Below are positions 46,459 to 56,698 of a stretch of 64,000 bases of DNA, in pieces. The translations under genes and the position numbers were made by a program. The DNA comes from Desulfotignum sp. (GTDB taxonomy: Bacteria; Desulfobacterota; Desulfobacteria; Desulfobacterales; Desulfobacteraceae). Where the stretch lies: NCBI GenBank assembly GCA_018399285.1, contig JAGYOW010000001.1, forward strand, positions 62,001 through 126,000, written 5' to 3'. Numbering within the stretch: position 1 is the first letter of the stretch; every line of letters begins with the position of its first letter. The notes under the pieces are model-generated. The model saw only the letters and a program-made list of their open reading frames with translations, was not told the origin of the DNA and made no database searches.

Positions 46459-47274
46459 ATGGTAAATAAATCAAATTCTGCGTGTGATGCTGCAAACATA
46501 TGGATGCTTAAAGCCGGATTGAAAAAGTTGAAAACCGCGGCGGTGGCATTTTCCGGCGGGGTGGATTCCGCTTTTCTGCTGGCAGTGGCCGCTGAATCCG
46601 GTTTGGAGAATCTGCTGGCAGTGACTGTGGAATCCGCGTTTGTAACCAAACAGGAGATCCGCCAGGCCCGGCAGACAGCCAAAGATCTCGGGGTTGCGCA
46701 TCAGGTGGTAAAACTCGATATTTTGAGTCATGAGCAGGTGACGGCAAACACACTGGCACGCTGTTATCATTGTAAGACCGTGATGTTTTCTGTGATCCGC
46801 AGGGTTGCGGACAAAAATGGGATCACCCATGTGCTGCACGGGGTGAATACCGATGATTTGGGCGATTTCCGGCCCGGTCTGAAAGCAGCCGAAGAACTGG
46901 GGGTCTTTGCCCCCCTGGCGGATGCCGGGTTTACCAAGCAGCAGATCCGTGTCTGTTCCAGGCAGATGGGACTGAAGACCTGGGATCTGCCGTCCCAGTC
47001 CTGTCTGGCCACCCGGATTCCTTTTTTTGATGTGATCACAAAAAAGGCCCTGAATCGCATTGACCAGGCCGAACAATTTCTCCGGTCTCTGGGGTTTGCC
47101 CATGTCCGGGTGCGAAGCCATGGCACCGTGGCCCGCATCGAGACCGATGCGGCCGCCATGGCCGCCATGGTGGATCATCGTAAACAGATCTCAGTGGGTC
47201 TCAAAACGTTCGGATTCACTTTTGTGAGTCTGGACCTGGACGGGTATCACACCGGGAAAATGAATCCGAGCTAA
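46459..47274 (+). CDS. larE: LarE-family ATP-dependent sulfur transferase
   Basis: PP-loop protein of 271 aa. AVAFSGGVDSAFLLAVA (residues about 28-44) is the ATP pyrophosphatase loop. CYHCKTVMF, LHGVNTDDLGDFRPGLKAA and SQSCLATRIPFFD are LarE/NAD-synthase-like blocks. In Lactobacillus LarE gives its own cysteine sulfur to build the nickel-pincer cofactor of lactate racemase. The Cys in SCLATRIP sits where that sacrificial Cys is found. Other cofactor genes (larA, larB, larC) are not in the window, so the pathway is inferred. Start at 46459. Confidence 0.85.
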   Translation: MVNKSNSACDAANIWMLKAGLKKLKTAAVAFSGGVDSAFLLAVAAESGLENLLAVTVESAFVTKQEIRQARQTAKDLGVAHQVVKLDILSHEQVTANTLARCYHCKTVMFSVIRRVADKNGITHVLHGVNTDDLGDFRPGLKAAEELGVFAPLADAGFTKQQIRVCSRQMGLKTWDLPSQSCLATRIPFFDVITKKALNRIDQAEQFLRSLGFAHVRVRSHGTVARIETDAAAMAAMVDHRKQISVGLKTFGFTFVSLDLDGYHTGKMNPS

Positions 47275-47385
47275 ATAAATGCAATCAGGACTTCAGAATC
47301 GATCGACAGACGATAAGAGAAACAGGGATGACACAGCAGTGGCTGACAATAAAACCCAAACTGAAGCAGACAGGAAGCACGGATT

Positions 47386-47829
47386 ATGAAATATTCACAG
47401 GCACAGCCGGGCCGGGTCTTTGTGATCCGCCTGGAAGACGGAGAGGTGATTCATGATGTTATTGAGGCATTTGCCAGGAACCAGGGGGTCCGGGCAGCCT
47501 CACTGGTGGTTTTGGGCGGGGCTGACAAAGGCAGCGAACTGGTGACCGGACCGGAGCAGGGCTGTCGGTTCCCGGTCACGCCACAGACCCATGTCCTGGA
47601 GGAGGTCCATGAAGTGACCGGCACCGGGACCCTGTTTCCGGATGAAAGCGGCAATCCGGTGCTGCACATGCACCTGGCCTGCGGCAGGGGAGATGACACG
47701 GTGACCGGGTGTATCCGCAAAGGAGTAAAGGTATGGCAGATGATGGAGGTGATACTTCATGAACTGACCGGCGCCGGCGGGGTGCGCAAAAAAGATGAGG
47801 TCACCGGGTTTGCCATGTTGGTGCCCTGA
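47386..47829 (+). CDS. PPC/DUF296 domain protein
   Basis: Single-domain protein of 147 aa. The family's fold is a trimeric beta-alpha domain, also found on plant AT-hook proteins. MKYSQAQPGRVFVIRLEDGEVIHDVIEAFA is at the N-terminus, LVVLGGADKGSELV follows, then the HxH metal site in HMHLACGRGDDTVTGCIRKG and a Val/Trp-rich tail. Function in bacteria is not established. It follows larE by 111 bases and is convergent with ndk across a hairpin. Confidence 0.85.
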   Translation: MKYSQAQPGRVFVIRLEDGEVIHDVIEAFARNQGVRAASLVVLGGADKGSELVTGPEQGCRFPVTPQTHVLEEVHEVTGTGTLFPDESGNPVLHMHLACGRGDDTVTGCIRKGVKVWQMMEVILHELTGAGGVRKKDEVTGFAMLVP

Positions 47830-47874
47830 AGAGCCGCCCGACCTGAAAACCGGTGACGCCTTTATCAGGCCGAA

Positions 47875-47907
47875 GCAGGCGCAGTTAAAAAAAATGGCTG
47901 CGCCTGC
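47875..47907. repeat. Inverted repeat between convergent genes
   Basis: Perfect 10-bp stem GCAGGCGCAG (47875-47884) and CTGCGCCTGC (47898-47907) around a 13-base A-rich loop. It lies between the ends of the DUF296 gene and ndk. Neither strand has a clear T run after the stem, so it is a transcript-end hairpin but not a classical rho-independent terminator. Confidence 0.6.
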
Positions 47908-47920
47908 AAGGTAAGATGGC

Positions 47921-48340
47921 TTACCGGGACTGGATCTCCAGGTGGTTGAAAAAATAGCTGATTTCAAAGGCAGCGGTTTCCGGGGCATCGGATCCGTGGA
48001 CCACGTTTTTTTCAATGTCAGTGGCATACTCGCGGCGGATGGTGCCTTCTTCCGCTTCCTTGAAATTGGTGGCACCCATGATTTTGCGGTTTTCGGCAAT
48101 CACATTTTCGCCTTCCAGCACCATGACAACGATGGGACCGGAGGTCATGAAATCAGTAAGGCTGTCGAAAAACGGACGTTCTTTGTGAACGGCGTAAAAT
48201 CCCTGGGCCTGGGTTTTGGTCAGGTGGATCATTTTCATGGCAGCGATTTTGATGCCCGCGCTTTCAAAACGTTTGATTACCTCGCCGATGATGTTTTTCC
48301 CCACCCCGTCGGGCTTGATAATGGACAGTGTTCTTTCCAC
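47921..48340 (-). CDS. ndk: Nucleoside diphosphate kinase
   Basis: Enzyme of 139 aa that equalises nucleoside triphosphate pools via a phosphohistidine. [16 protein letters not shown] is the N-terminus, [26 protein letters not shown] is central, and the active-site His is in [21 protein letters not shown] used the GTG at 48340, since family members begin with this ERT block; a TTG 21 bases upstream would add seven residues. AAAGGA lies upstream at a slightly long distance. It is divergent from rho. Confidence 0.95.
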   Translation of the reverse strand: MERTLSIIKPDGVGKNIIGEVIKRFESAGIKIAAMKMIHLTKTQAQGFYAVHKERPFFDSLTDFMTSGPIVVMVLEGENVIAENRKIMGATNFKEAEEGTIRREYATDIEKNVVHGSDAPETAAFEISYFFNHLEIQSR

Positions 48341-48704
48341 AGTAGGTTTTCCTTTCTTCAATTGTATTAAGGTTTGTCCAGGCAGGACAGGATCAATGGC
48401 TGATGGTGCAAAGATTGAGACCCTGTCATGAAGGCTTTGTATGAATCAGAAGGGGAAAATATCATATCCGTGTATTGTAAGTCAATATAAGGGCTGGTTC
48501 TTCAAAAGAATTGTTGACAATAAAAAATTAATGCACTATTAGTCAGGTGTTATTCAGATAATACCAGTCCATGGTCTGTTTTTTTCCATATTTTTTTATT
48601 CGAAAATTCCAGACATCAAAGACGTCCTGTAAAATCGACTGATCCTTGCCAGAAAATGAAATTATGCCGGAAAATGAAAAAAATAAAAAAATTCGGGAGC
48701 GCGA
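48341..48704. other. Intergenic region between ndk and rho, 364 bases
   Basis: No coding frame is credible here. The AT-rich segment 48440-48700 holds one good promoter (48514-48542) pointing toward rho. The roughly 155 bases between it and the rho ATG would form a leader, and bacterial rho genes often use a leader for autogenous control. I see no clear riboswitch or stem-loop with a T run. Confidence 0.6.
48514..48542 (+). promoter_or_regulatory. Candidate sigma-70 promoter for rho
   Basis: TTGACA (48514-48519) matches the -35 consensus at all six positions. After 17 bases, TATTAG (48537-48542) matches the -10 consensus at four of six. It points to rho, whose ATG is at 48705, leaving a leader of about 155 bases. 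Confidence 0.6.
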
Positions 48705-49952
48705 ATGAATCTTGTAGAACTCAATAAAATGAAAATCAGCGAGCTGACCAAGCTTGCAAAAGATAACAATATCAAAGGGATCGGCGGTCTAAAGAAACAG
48801 GAATTGATTTTTGCCCTGCTCCAGGCCAATATTGAAAAAAGCGGCCAGGTATATGGAGAGGGAACCCTTGAAATTCTTCCGGATGGATTCGGTTTTCTCA
48901 GGGCACCCGGCTATAATTATCTGCCCGGACCGGATGATATTTATGTGTCTCCTTCCCAGATCCGGCGCTTTAATTTGAGAACCGGGGATACCATCTCCGG
49001 CCAGGTGAGGCAACCCAAAGATTCAGAACGGTATTTTGCCCTGCTCAAAGTGGAGGCAGTCAACTTTCAGAGCCCGGAAGTGGCGGCTGAGACGATTTTA
49101 TTTGACAACCTGCTGCCGCTTTATCCGGAACGAAAGATGAATCTGGAGGCGGAATCCGACAACTATTCCATGCGGATCATCGATCTGATGTCACCCATCG
49201 GTTTCGGACAAAGAGGGTTGATTGTTTCGCCCCCTAAAGCCGGAAAAACCATGCTGCTCCAGAACATTGCCAATTCCATGATCAAATCCCATAAAAGCAT
49301 TGTGCCCATGATACTGCTGATTGACGAGCGTCCTGAAGAGGTCACGGACATGACCCGGTCTGTGGATGCGGAAGTGATCAGTTCCACGTTTGACGAGCCG
49401 GCGGAGCGACATGTGCAGGTGGCTGAGATGGTCATTGAAAAAGCCAAGCGGATCGTGGAGCAGGGTCATGATGTGGTGATTCTTCTGGATTCCATCACCC
49501 GGCTGGCCCGGGCCTACAATGCGGTGATGCCGCCGTCCGGAAAAATTTTATCCGGTGGTGTGGATTCCAACGCCCTGGACCGGCCCAAACGGTTTTTCGG
49601 GGCCGCCCGGAATATCGAGGACGGCGGCAGCCTGACCATTATCGCCACAGCCCTGGTGGAAACCGGCAGCCGCATGGATGAGGTGATCTTTGAAGAGTTC
49701 AAGGGCACCGGCAACATGGAGCTGGTTTTGGACAGAAAGCTGGCGGATAAACGCGTGTTCCCGGCCATTGATATCAACCGGTCCGGCACCCGGAAAGAGG
49801 AACTGCTCCTGGATCCCATGACTTTGAACCGGGTCTGGATTTTGAGAAAATTGCTGTCCAGTTTAAATTCTGTGGACAGTATGCAGTTTTTACTTGAAAA
49901 AATGCAGGGAACAAAGGATAATAAAGAGTTTCTTGAATTGATGAATTCATGA
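48705..49952 (+). CDS. rho: Transcription termination factor Rho
   Basis: RNA-dependent ATPase of 415 aa that terminates transcription. The N-terminal helical domain is [18 protein letters not shown]; the cold-shock-like RNA-binding part has [23 protein letters not shown] and the [13 protein letters not shown] loop. Walker A is [13 protein letters not shown] near residue 175, Walker [11 protein letters not shown]-like ([16 protein letters not shown]), and the R-finger region [20 protein letters not shown] follows. Length and motifs are standard. rpmE follows 67 bases later. Confidence 0.97.
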   Translation: MNLVELNKMKISELTKLAKDNNIKGIGGLKKQELIFALLQANIEKSGQVYGEGTLEILPDGFGFLRAPGYNYLPGPDDIYVSPSQIRRFNLRTGDTISGQVRQPKDSERYFALLKVEAVNFQSPEVAAETILFDNLLPLYPERKMNLEAESDNYSMRIIDLMSPIGFGQRGLIVSPPKAGKTMLLQNIANSMIKSHKSIVPMILLIDERPEEVTDMTRSVDAEVISSTFDEPAERHVQVAEMVIEKAKRIVEQGHDVVILLDSITRLARAYNAVMPPSGKILSGGVDSNALDRPKRFFGAARNIEDGGSLTIIATALVETGSRMDEVIFEEFKGTGNMELVLDRKLADKRVFPAIDINRSGTRKEELLLDPMTLNRVWILRKLLSSLNSVDSMQFLLEKMQGTKDNKEFLELMNS

Positions 49953-50019
49953 ACGTAAATTTTTTATGAATCAGCTGCTGGATTTAACAGGCAGATGCAC
50001 CAAGGAGTGATAGGAAAAA

Positions 50020-50238
50020 ATGAAAAAAGACATTCATCCCAAATATGCAAGAACGACCGCTGCCTGTGCATGCGGTGCCACCTTTGATGTGGGTTCCACC
50101 CGCGAGGCCATCAAGGTGGAAATCTGTTCACAGTGTCATCCGTTTTTTACCGGAAAACAGAAACTGGTGGACTCTGCCGGCCGTATTGACCGGTTTAAAA
50201 GAAAATATGCCAACTTTGATGCAAGCAAACTGGTATAA
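50020..50238 (+). CDS. rpmE: 50S ribosomal protein L31, zinc-binding type
   Basis: Ribosomal protein of 72 aa. It retains the Cys pattern of the C+ form: CAC near residues 16-18 and CSQC at 36-39, which hold zinc. [27 protein letters not shown] is the usual start. It follows rho and precedes prfA, the order seen in many Proteobacteria. A stem-loop lies between it and prfA. Confidence 0.96.
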   Translation: MKKDIHPKYARTTAACACGATFDVGSTREAIKVEICSQCHPFFTGKQKLVDSAGRIDRFKRKYANFDASKLV

Positions 50239-50260
50239 TTTTAAATCATTGATATTTTAC

Positions 50261-50290
50261 AAAAGGGGGTCTGCTACAGACACCCCTTTT
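50261..50290 (+). terminator. Stem-loop between rpmE and prfA
   Basis: AAAAGGGGGTCTG (50261-50273), loop CTA, then CAGACACCCCTTTT (50277-50290) form a long stem with one bulged A. T residues continue after a GGA. It could end the rpmE transcript, or act as an attenuator in the rpmE-prfA message, since prfA begins 14 bases later and lacks an obvious Shine-Dalgarno sequence. Confidence 0.6.
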
Positions 50291-50303
50291 GGATTTTTGC
50301 ATC

Positions 50304-51377
50304 ATGATTGAAAAATTAAAAGGCATAGAAGAACGGTATGTCAAGCTGGAGCACCTGCTGAGTGACCCGGAGGTGATCAAAGACCAGACCAAATACCAGA
50401 AATACGTCAAGGAGCACGGAGAACTCAATCGGATTGTTCCGGTGTTCCGGACCTATGAACAGGTTCAGTCTCAACTGGAAGAAGCACAGGATCTGTTGAA
50501 AGATCCGGATGCAGAGATTCGCGGGATGGCCAGAGACGAGATCGTCAGTCTGGAAAAACAGGCTGAAACGCTGATATCCAAACTCAATGTGCTGCTCATG
50601 CCCAGAGATCCAAGAGATGACAAAAACGTGATCCTGGAGATCCGGGCCGGCACGGGCGGAGAAGAAGCCGGTATTTTTGCCGGCGATCTTTTCAGAATGT
50701 ACTCCCGGTATGCGGAGAACAAAAACTGGACCGTCGAGGTGATTGAAAAAAATGATTCCAGTGCCGGGGGATTCAAGGAAATCGTTTCTTTGATCCAGGG
50801 GAAAGGGGTTTTTGGCGCGTTCAAGTATGAAAGCGGCACCCATCGGGTGCAGCGGGTGCCGGAAACCGAAACCCAGGGCCGGATCCACACGTCTGCTGTC
50901 ACCGTGGCCGTATTGCCCGAGGCCGAAGATATCGACATTGAAATCAATCCGGCAGATATCAAAGTGGATGTGTTCCGGGCGTCCGGACCTGGGGGACAGT
51001 CGGTGAATACCACGGATTCCGCTGTTCGGGTCACCCATGTTCCCACGGGGGTGGTGGCCACGTGCCAGGATGAAAAATCTCAGCATAAAAACAAGGCCAA
51101 AGCCCTGGGCGTGTTGAAATCCCGAATCCTGGACGCCAGGATGAGAGAAGAAGATGCCAAACGGGCCGCTGACCGCAAAGGCCAGGTGGGTACCGGAGAC
51201 CGGAGCGGTCGTATCCGGACCTACAACTTTCCCCAGGGCAGAATGACCGATCATCGTATCGGGCTGACCCTGTATAAACTGGACAGTATCATGGAAGGCG
51301 ATATCCAGACCATTATCGATGAATTGAAAACCGTTCATCAAGCCCGGGCGCTGCAGGAAAACCACACCTTTGCATAA
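50304..51377 (+). CDS. prfA: Peptide chain release factor 1
   Basis: Release factor of 357 aa that ends translation at UAA/UAG. It starts at ATG 50304 ([12 protein letters not shown]); an upstream TTG in frame is less likely. The stop-codon-reading loop with [12 protein letters not shown] is near residue 190-205, and the peptide-release GGQ is in [16 protein letters not shown] near residue 230. [18 protein letters not shown] is the C-terminal block. Its stop overlaps the prmC ATG by one base. PrmC methylates the Gln of GGQ, so the pair works together. Confidence 0.96.
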   Translation: MIEKLKGIEERYVKLEHLLSDPEVIKDQTKYQKYVKEHGELNRIVPVFRTYEQVQSQLEEAQDLLKDPDAEIRGMARDEIVSLEKQAETLISKLNVLLMPRDPRDDKNVILEIRAGTGGEEAGIFAGDLFRMYSRYAENKNWTVEVIEKNDSSAGGFKEIVSLIQGKGVFGAFKYESGTHRVQRVPETETQGRIHTSAVTVAVLPEAEDIDIEINPADIKVDVFRASGPGGQSVNTTDSAVRVTHVPTGVVATCQDEKSQHKNKAKALGVLKSRILDARMREEDAKRAADRKGQVGTGDRSGRIRTYNFPQGRMTDHRIGLTLYKLDSIMEGDIQTIIDELKTVHQARALQENHTFA

Positions 51378-52246
51378 TGGACTGGACTGTATTCAAACTG
51401 ATCTCCTGGACGGAAACCTATTTTACCCGGCACCGGATCGACAGTCCCCGCCTGACCGCTGAAATTCTGCTGGGATTCTGTTTAGGTGTCCGACGTCTGG
51501 ATCTGTATCTTCAGCATGACCGGCCTCTGGAAAAACAGGAACTGGCCCGGTTCAAAACATTGATTCAGCGTCGGAAAAACCATGAGCCGGTGGCTTATAT
51601 CACCGGAGAAAAAGGATTTTTCGAGTCCAGTTTTCAGGTGGGTCCGGGCGTACTCATCCCCCGGCCGGACACTGAAACCCTGGTGACAACCACATTGTCG
51701 GTTCTGGATGAAACTTTCCGAAAACAGCAAAAGATCCTGGAACTGGGAGTGGGCTCCGGCGCCATTGTCATCTCTCTGGCAAAGGCCCACCCGGAACATC
51801 TTTTTTTTGCCGGCGATATTTCCCGGATCGCACTGGAAGCGGCCCGGAAAAACGCGGCCCGGGAAAATGAGATCGGAACGATTCATTTTTTCAACGGATC
51901 CTGGTTTGCGCCGCTGGCCACCGGCCCTTTTTTTGATGTCATTGTCTCGAACCCGCCGTATATTCCCACCGAAGATATTTTTGGCCTGGCCCCTGAAATC
52001 AGGGATCATGAACCAAGGTCAGCCCTTGACGGCGGACATGACGGGTTAACATGTATCCGTGAAATAGTGACCCATGCCGGCGATTTTCTGGTGCCCGGGG
52101 GACAGCTTCTTCTGGAAATGGGGTTTGACCAGAAAGCTGATGTCACGGCCCTGGTAAAAGCATGCTCCCAGTTTGATCAAATAAATATTGTTCAGGATCT
52201 GGCCGGTCAAAATCGGGTGGCACAAATTAAAAAAAAAATTGATTAA
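51377..52246 (+). CDS. prmC: Release factor glutamine methyltransferase
   Basis: Class I SAM methyltransferase of 289 aa that methylates the GGQ glutamine of release factors. The N-terminal helical domain carries HRIDSPRLTAEILLGF; the SAM site is LELGVGSGAIVISLAKAHP near residue 120; the NPPY motif is in SNPPYIPTEDI near residue 193, and the last part has LLLEMGFDQK. Placed directly after prfA, one base overlap. It ends 156 bases before rpsB. Confidence 0.95.
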   Translation: MDWTVFKLISWTETYFTRHRIDSPRLTAEILLGFCLGVRRLDLYLQHDRPLEKQELARFKTLIQRRKNHEPVAYITGEKGFFESSFQVGPGVLIPRPDTETLVTTTLSVLDETFRKQQKILELGVGSGAIVISLAKAHPEHLFFAGDISRIALEAARKNAARENEIGTIHFFNGSWFAPLATGPFFDVIVSNPPYIPTEDIFGLAPEIRDHEPRSALDGGHDGLTCIREIVTHAGDFLVPGGQLLLEMGFDQKADVTALVKACSQFDQINIVQDLAGQNRVAQIKKKID

Positions 52247-52402
52247 CTTTTTTTTTTTTGATATAGATGTAAGGATTTTTATTAGAAGCGTTTAACACAC
52301 ACATTCATGGACCCGGAGTCCGGTGCTTTTTCATAAAGTCGATTTCCGGGGATGAAATGGATGAAGGATTTACAAAACCATTTAGATTGATTTGGAGAAC
52401 CA

Positions 52403-53260
52403 ATGGCCTACATTACCATCAGAGAATTGCTGGAAGCCGGTGTTCATTTCGGACACCAGACAAAACGCTGGAACCCCAAGATGAAAAAATATATCTTCGG
52501 GGCCAGAAACGGGATCTACATTATCGACCTTCAGCAGACCGTGAAACTGTTCAAAGAAGCCCATGATTTCATCAAAGGCATTGCAGCGGAAGGAAAGGAT
52601 GTCCTGTTTGTGGGAACCAAAAAACAGGCGTCCGAAGCCCTGTATGAAGAAGCCAACCGGGCTGAGATGTTTTATGTGGAAAACCGGTGGCTGGGCGGCA
52701 TGCTGACCAACTTTCAGACCATCAAGAACAATATCAACCGGTACCATTTTCTCAATTCCATTGAAAATGACGGGACCCTTGAAAATTATCCCAAAAAAGA
52801 GCAGTCAAAAATGCTCAAGGAAAAAGAGAAACTGGAATTTGCCATCGGCGGTATCAGCCATATGAAACGGCTGCCCTCCGCCATTTTCATCATTGATCCC
52901 AAAAATGAGGCCATTGCCGTCAAAGAGGGCAAACGCCTGGGCATTCCCATTGTGGCAGTCGTGGATACCAACTGCGATCCGGATGACATTGATTATGTGA
53001 TCCCCGGCAATGACGATGCCATCCGGTCGATCCGGCTGTTTACTTCCCGGATTGCCGATGCCTGCATTGAAGGCCGTCAGATCTATGAAGAAAAAATGCA
53101 GGCCCAGGCAGATGGTGATCAGGAAAAAGAGATGGATAAAGGGGATCAGAAAGTGGCCATTGAAGTGGTATCAGACGGTACTGACGGCCCTGTTGTGGAA
53201 AAAATCAAACGCAAAACCACACCTGCTGAACCGGCAGAAGAATCGATTGAAACTGAATAA
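52403..53260 (+). CDS. rpsB: 30S ribosomal protein S2
   Basis: Ribosomal protein of 285 aa, with about 30 extra residues at the C-terminus that are Glu/Lys-rich ([10 protein letters not shown] and later). The core is standard: [47 protein letters not shown] and [33 protein letters not shown] lies 6 bases before the ATG. The 156-base leader after prmC has a short hairpin near 52309-52321 and a long T run (52247-52258 region), and may carry the promoter for this run of genes. Confidence 0.96.
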   Translation: MAYITIRELLEAGVHFGHQTKRWNPKMKKYIFGARNGIYIIDLQQTVKLFKEAHDFIKGIAAEGKDVLFVGTKKQASEALYEEANRAEMFYVENRWLGGMLTNFQTIKNNINRYHFLNSIENDGTLENYPKKEQSKMLKEKEKLEFAIGGISHMKRLPSAIFIIDPKNEAIAVKEGKRLGIPIVAVVDTNCDPDDIDYVIPGNDDAIRSIRLFTSRIADACIEGRQIYEEKMQAQADGDQEKEMDKGDQKVAIEVVSDGTDGPVVEKIKRKTTPAEPAEESIETE

Positions 53261-53286
53261 CGACATTTTAATAGGAGCATAATAAT

Positions 53287-53883
53287 ATGGCTGAGATTTC
53301 CGCAGCAATGGTAAAAGAACTGCGCGAAGCAACCGGGTCGGGCATCATGGATTGTAAACGGGTGCTGGCCGAAGCAGACGGCAATATGGAAAAAGCCTTC
53401 GATCTGCTGCGCAAAAAAGGGCTGGCCAAAGCAGCCAAGCGGGCGGGTCGATCCACGTCAGAAGGCATTGTTTATTCTTATATTCATACCGGTGCCAAAC
53501 TGGGCGTGCTGGTGGAAGTGAATTGTGAATCCGATTTTGTGGCCAAAACCGATGATTTTATCGAATTTGCCAAAAACATTGCCATGCACATCGCTGCTGC
53601 CAATCCTGCCGGGCTGACACCGGATGATGTGGATCAAAGCGTGGTGGAAAAAGAACGCGAAATTTTCAGGGCCCAGATGCTTGAAGAAGGTAAACCCGAA
53701 AACATCATCGACAAGATTGTGGACGGCAAGGTGGAAAAATTCTACAAGGAAGTCTGCCTTTTGAGTCAGCAGTATGTCAAGGACCCCCAGAAAACCATTG
53801 AAGAATTCCTCAAGGAAACCATCGGCAAGATCGGTGAAAATATCCAGATCAGACGCTTTGCACGGTTCCAGATAGGAGCGTAA
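53287..53883 (+). CDS. tsf: Elongation factor Ts, short form
   Basis: Nucleotide-exchange factor for EF-Tu, 198 aa, shorter than the 283-aa E. coli form and like the short type of Thermus and many Desulfobacterota. MAEISAAMVKELREATGSGIMDCKRVL, the later GVLVEVNCESDFVAKTDDF and the final IRRFARFQIGA are diagnostic. It follows rpsB by 26 bases. AGGAG within its last codons (53874-53878) serves the next gene. Confidence 0.96.
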   Translation: MAEISAAMVKELREATGSGIMDCKRVLAEADGNMEKAFDLLRKKGLAKAAKRAGRSTSEGIVYSYIHTGAKLGVLVEVNCESDFVAKTDDFIEFAKNIAMHIAAANPAGLTPDDVDQSVVEKEREIFRAQMLEEGKPENIIDKIVDGKVEKFYKEVCLLSQQYVKDPQKTIEEFLKETIGKIGENIQIRRFARFQIGA

Positions 53884-53886
53884 CTG

Positions 53887-54582
<696 letters not shown>

Positions 54583-54599
54583 AATAGAAAGGTGACCAT

Positions 54600-55153
54600 A
54601 TGACTGATGAGAAGTGTCGAAGAAACCAGGGACCGGATGGGAAAAACAGAGAAAGCTCTTGTCAAGGAGATGGGAAGGGTAATGACTGGGAGTGTCCCAG
54701 TCCAGTTGACAGGTGAAAGTGGATATTACGGCACCCAGACCCCGTTGCCCCAGATGCTTCTGCCGCATCCATTCTGAAAGTCGCCGATAAACGTAAGCCG
54801 TGGATATCAGCGTGACTCAACGGTGGAAAAAGTTATCAAAGCTGCACCTGGTCGACACCTCCGGCTGATTGTAAACTGGATCCGACTTCCATGTCTCCTG
54901 GATTTTCAGAGGATGCAGAAAGAGATCGCCGCGCGCCAAAAATGTGTCCAAAATATGTGAAGATTACAAGGTAGCGGTTCGCAATATCCGTCGGGATTCC
55001 AATGACATGCTCAAGGAACTTCAAAAGGACGGGGAAATTTCCGAAGATGACAGCTTCAAGGGGCAAAAACAGGTTCAGGACCTGACCGACGAGTATATCC
55101 AGCGACTGGACGATATTTTTGCTGAAAAAGAAAAGGAAATCCTTGAAATCTGA
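54600..55153 (+). pseudogene. frr: Ribosome recycling factor (frr), broken by many indels
   Basis: Ribosome recycling factor, which splits post-termination ribosomes. AAAGGTG precedes ATG 54600. Only fragments of the first two thirds can be followed, through several frames (KALVKEMGRVMTG-like and later PTPLPQM). From 54944 a clean frame reads CEDYKVAVRNIRRDSNDMLKEL and SFKGQKQVQDLTDEYIQRLDDI to TGA 55151-55153, the true C-terminus. The damage forms one block with pyrH, and ends before uppS. As this is an essential gene in most bacteria, error is the likely cause. Confidence 0.88.
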
Positions 55154-55913
55154 TGAAGGGCAGGTCCATGGTCTGGATTCTGCCAGATTGCCGAAACATG
55201 TGGCGGTTATCATGGACGGCAACGGCCGGTGGGCCAAAAAACGATGGTTGAACCGGGTCAAAGGCCATGAAAAAGGCTCTCAGACGGTCAGAACCATTGT
55301 AGAGTCCTGCCGGAAATTACAGATTCCTTTTTTGACCTTATATGCATTTTCCACTGAAAACTGGTCCAGACCTCATTCCGAGGTGTCGGCACTCATGCAC
55401 CTGTTAAAGCAATTTCTGGTGTCTGAGCGCAATGAGCTGATAGAAAAAGGGATCTGCCTGAAAGTGCTGGGCCAGTTGGAAAAACTGCCGGAAGATGTTC
55501 GGGCCCAGGCCCGGGAGACTATGGCAGCCACTGGCAAAAATACACAAATGACCTTGAACCTGGCTTTGAGTTATGGCAGTCGCCAGGAAATTACCGATGC
55601 AGTTCACGCTCTGGCAAAAAAAGTGGAAACCGGTGAACTGGCAGTAGATGACATCAGTGAGCAAACGATATCGAATCATCTGTATACTGCCGACATGCCG
55701 GATCCGGATCTGGTCATCAGGACCTCCGGGGAGTTCCGACTATCCAATTTCCTGCTCTGGCAGTCCGCGTATGCGGAAATTTTCATTACGCCCACCCTGT
55801 GGCCGGATTTTACCCAGGCGGAATTTCTCGATATCTTAACCCATTATCAGAAAAGGGACCGACGGTTCGGTAACGTTGAATGCAACATGCCCAGCGATGG
55901 ATTACCACTTTAA
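55143..55913 (+). CDS. uppS: Undecaprenyl diphosphate synthase
   Basis: cis-Prenyltransferase of about 256 aa that makes the C55 lipid carrier for peptidoglycan and LPS. HVAVIMDGNGRWAKKR (catalytic Asp in MDGNGRWA) comes near residue 20, GHEKGSQTV, TLYAFSTENWSRP, LALSYGSRQEI and PDLVIRTSGEFRLSNFLLWQSAYAEIFI-type blocks follow. I chose TTG 55143, with AAGG 6 bases upstream, over TTG 55119. It overlaps the frr end by 11 bases, and its own end overlaps cdsA by 34. Confidence 0.93.
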   Translation: MKSDEGQVHGLDSARLPKHVAVIMDGNGRWAKKRWLNRVKGHEKGSQTVRTIVESCRKLQIPFLTLYAFSTENWSRPHSEVSALMHLLKQFLVSERNELIEKGICLKVLGQLEKLPEDVRAQARETMAATGKNTQMTLNLALSYGSRQEITDAVHALAKKVETGELAVDDISEQTISNHLYTADMPDPDLVIRTSGEFRLSNFLLWQSAYAEIFITPTLWPDFTQAEFLDILTHYQKRDRRFGNVECNMPSDGLPL

Positions 55914-56698
55914 TACTGGCGCCTTTGATCATTTGGATTCTGATCAAAGGCACACCCATAATTTTGTCCGCCCTGGTTTCCACCGTGGCTGTTTCTGCTA
56001 TCCGGGAATATCTGCGCATTGTTTTCAGATCTGATAACCATACCGTGCCATGGATGATTTCCGGGTTATCCTATCTGACCTGTATCTTTCTGGTGACTGC
56101 CGCCGCCGTTGGCTCGTGGCCGGCAATGATTCTTGTGTTGATCCTGAACCTGATTTTTCTGTCCGCCTTTGTCCTGTTCCGGTTCCCGGCAGGCAAAGAT
56201 CTGTTTGATACCATCGCCCGGCAGGCTTTAGGGATCATGTATGTTCCCTTGTCCCTGTCTTTGCTGCTGTTTGTAAGAAATATGGAGCACGGCGCGCTCT
56301 GGGTTTTCTGGCTGTTGATTGTCTGTTTCATGAATGATACCGGTGCCTTTTACACGGGTACGTTTTTTGGAAAACGCAAACTGGCACCCCGGATCAGCCC
56401 TAAAAAAACCCTGGAGGGATCGGCCGGCGGTATTGGTGCATCCATGACAGCCGGCCTGATTTTTTCTGTGCTGTTTTTCGGTTCACCCGGGCTGGCTTTA
56501 TTGACACTTCCCTGTTCCTTTCTCATTGCCGTGGCCGGGCAGGTGGGGGACCTGTTTGAATCCGCTTTAAAGCGGGCGTCCTCGGTCAAGGATTCCGGCC
56601 GGATTCTGCCGGGCCATGGGGGGATGCTGGACCGGATTGACGGATTGCTGTTCGCCATTCCCGTGCTCTACGCATATCTGCTGGCGGTGGGGATATGA
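55880..56698 (+). CDS. cdsA: Phosphatidate cytidylyltransferase
   Basis: Integral membrane enzyme of 272 aa that makes CDP-diacylglycerol from phosphatidate and CTP. About eight hydrophobic segments span the protein. The family signature lies near the C-terminus, SALKRASSVKDSGRILPGHG followed by GMLDRID (about residues 228-255), with the FMNDTGAFYTGTFFGKRKL block before it. It overlaps uppS by 34 bases and dxr by 4 (ATGA), which is the common order of this lipid/isoprenoid cluster. Confidence 0.94.
   Translation: MQHAQRWITTLILAPLIIWILIKGTPIILSALVSTVAVSAIREYLRIVFRSDNHTVPWMISGLSYLTCIFLVTAAAVGSWPAMILVLILNLIFLSAFVLFRFPAGKDLFDTIARQALGIMYVPLSLSLLLFVRNMEHGALWVFWLLIVCFMNDTGAFYTGTFFGKRKLAPRISPKKTLEGSAGGIGASMTAGLIFSVLFFGSPGLALLTLPCSFLIAVAGQVGDLFESALKRASSVKDSGRILPGHGGMLDRIDGLLFAIPVLYAYLLAVGI

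Noticed and set aside
50316-51365. Long minus-strand frame across prfA
   Set aside because: It mirrors the prfA codons and has no recognisable domain; prfA is certain.
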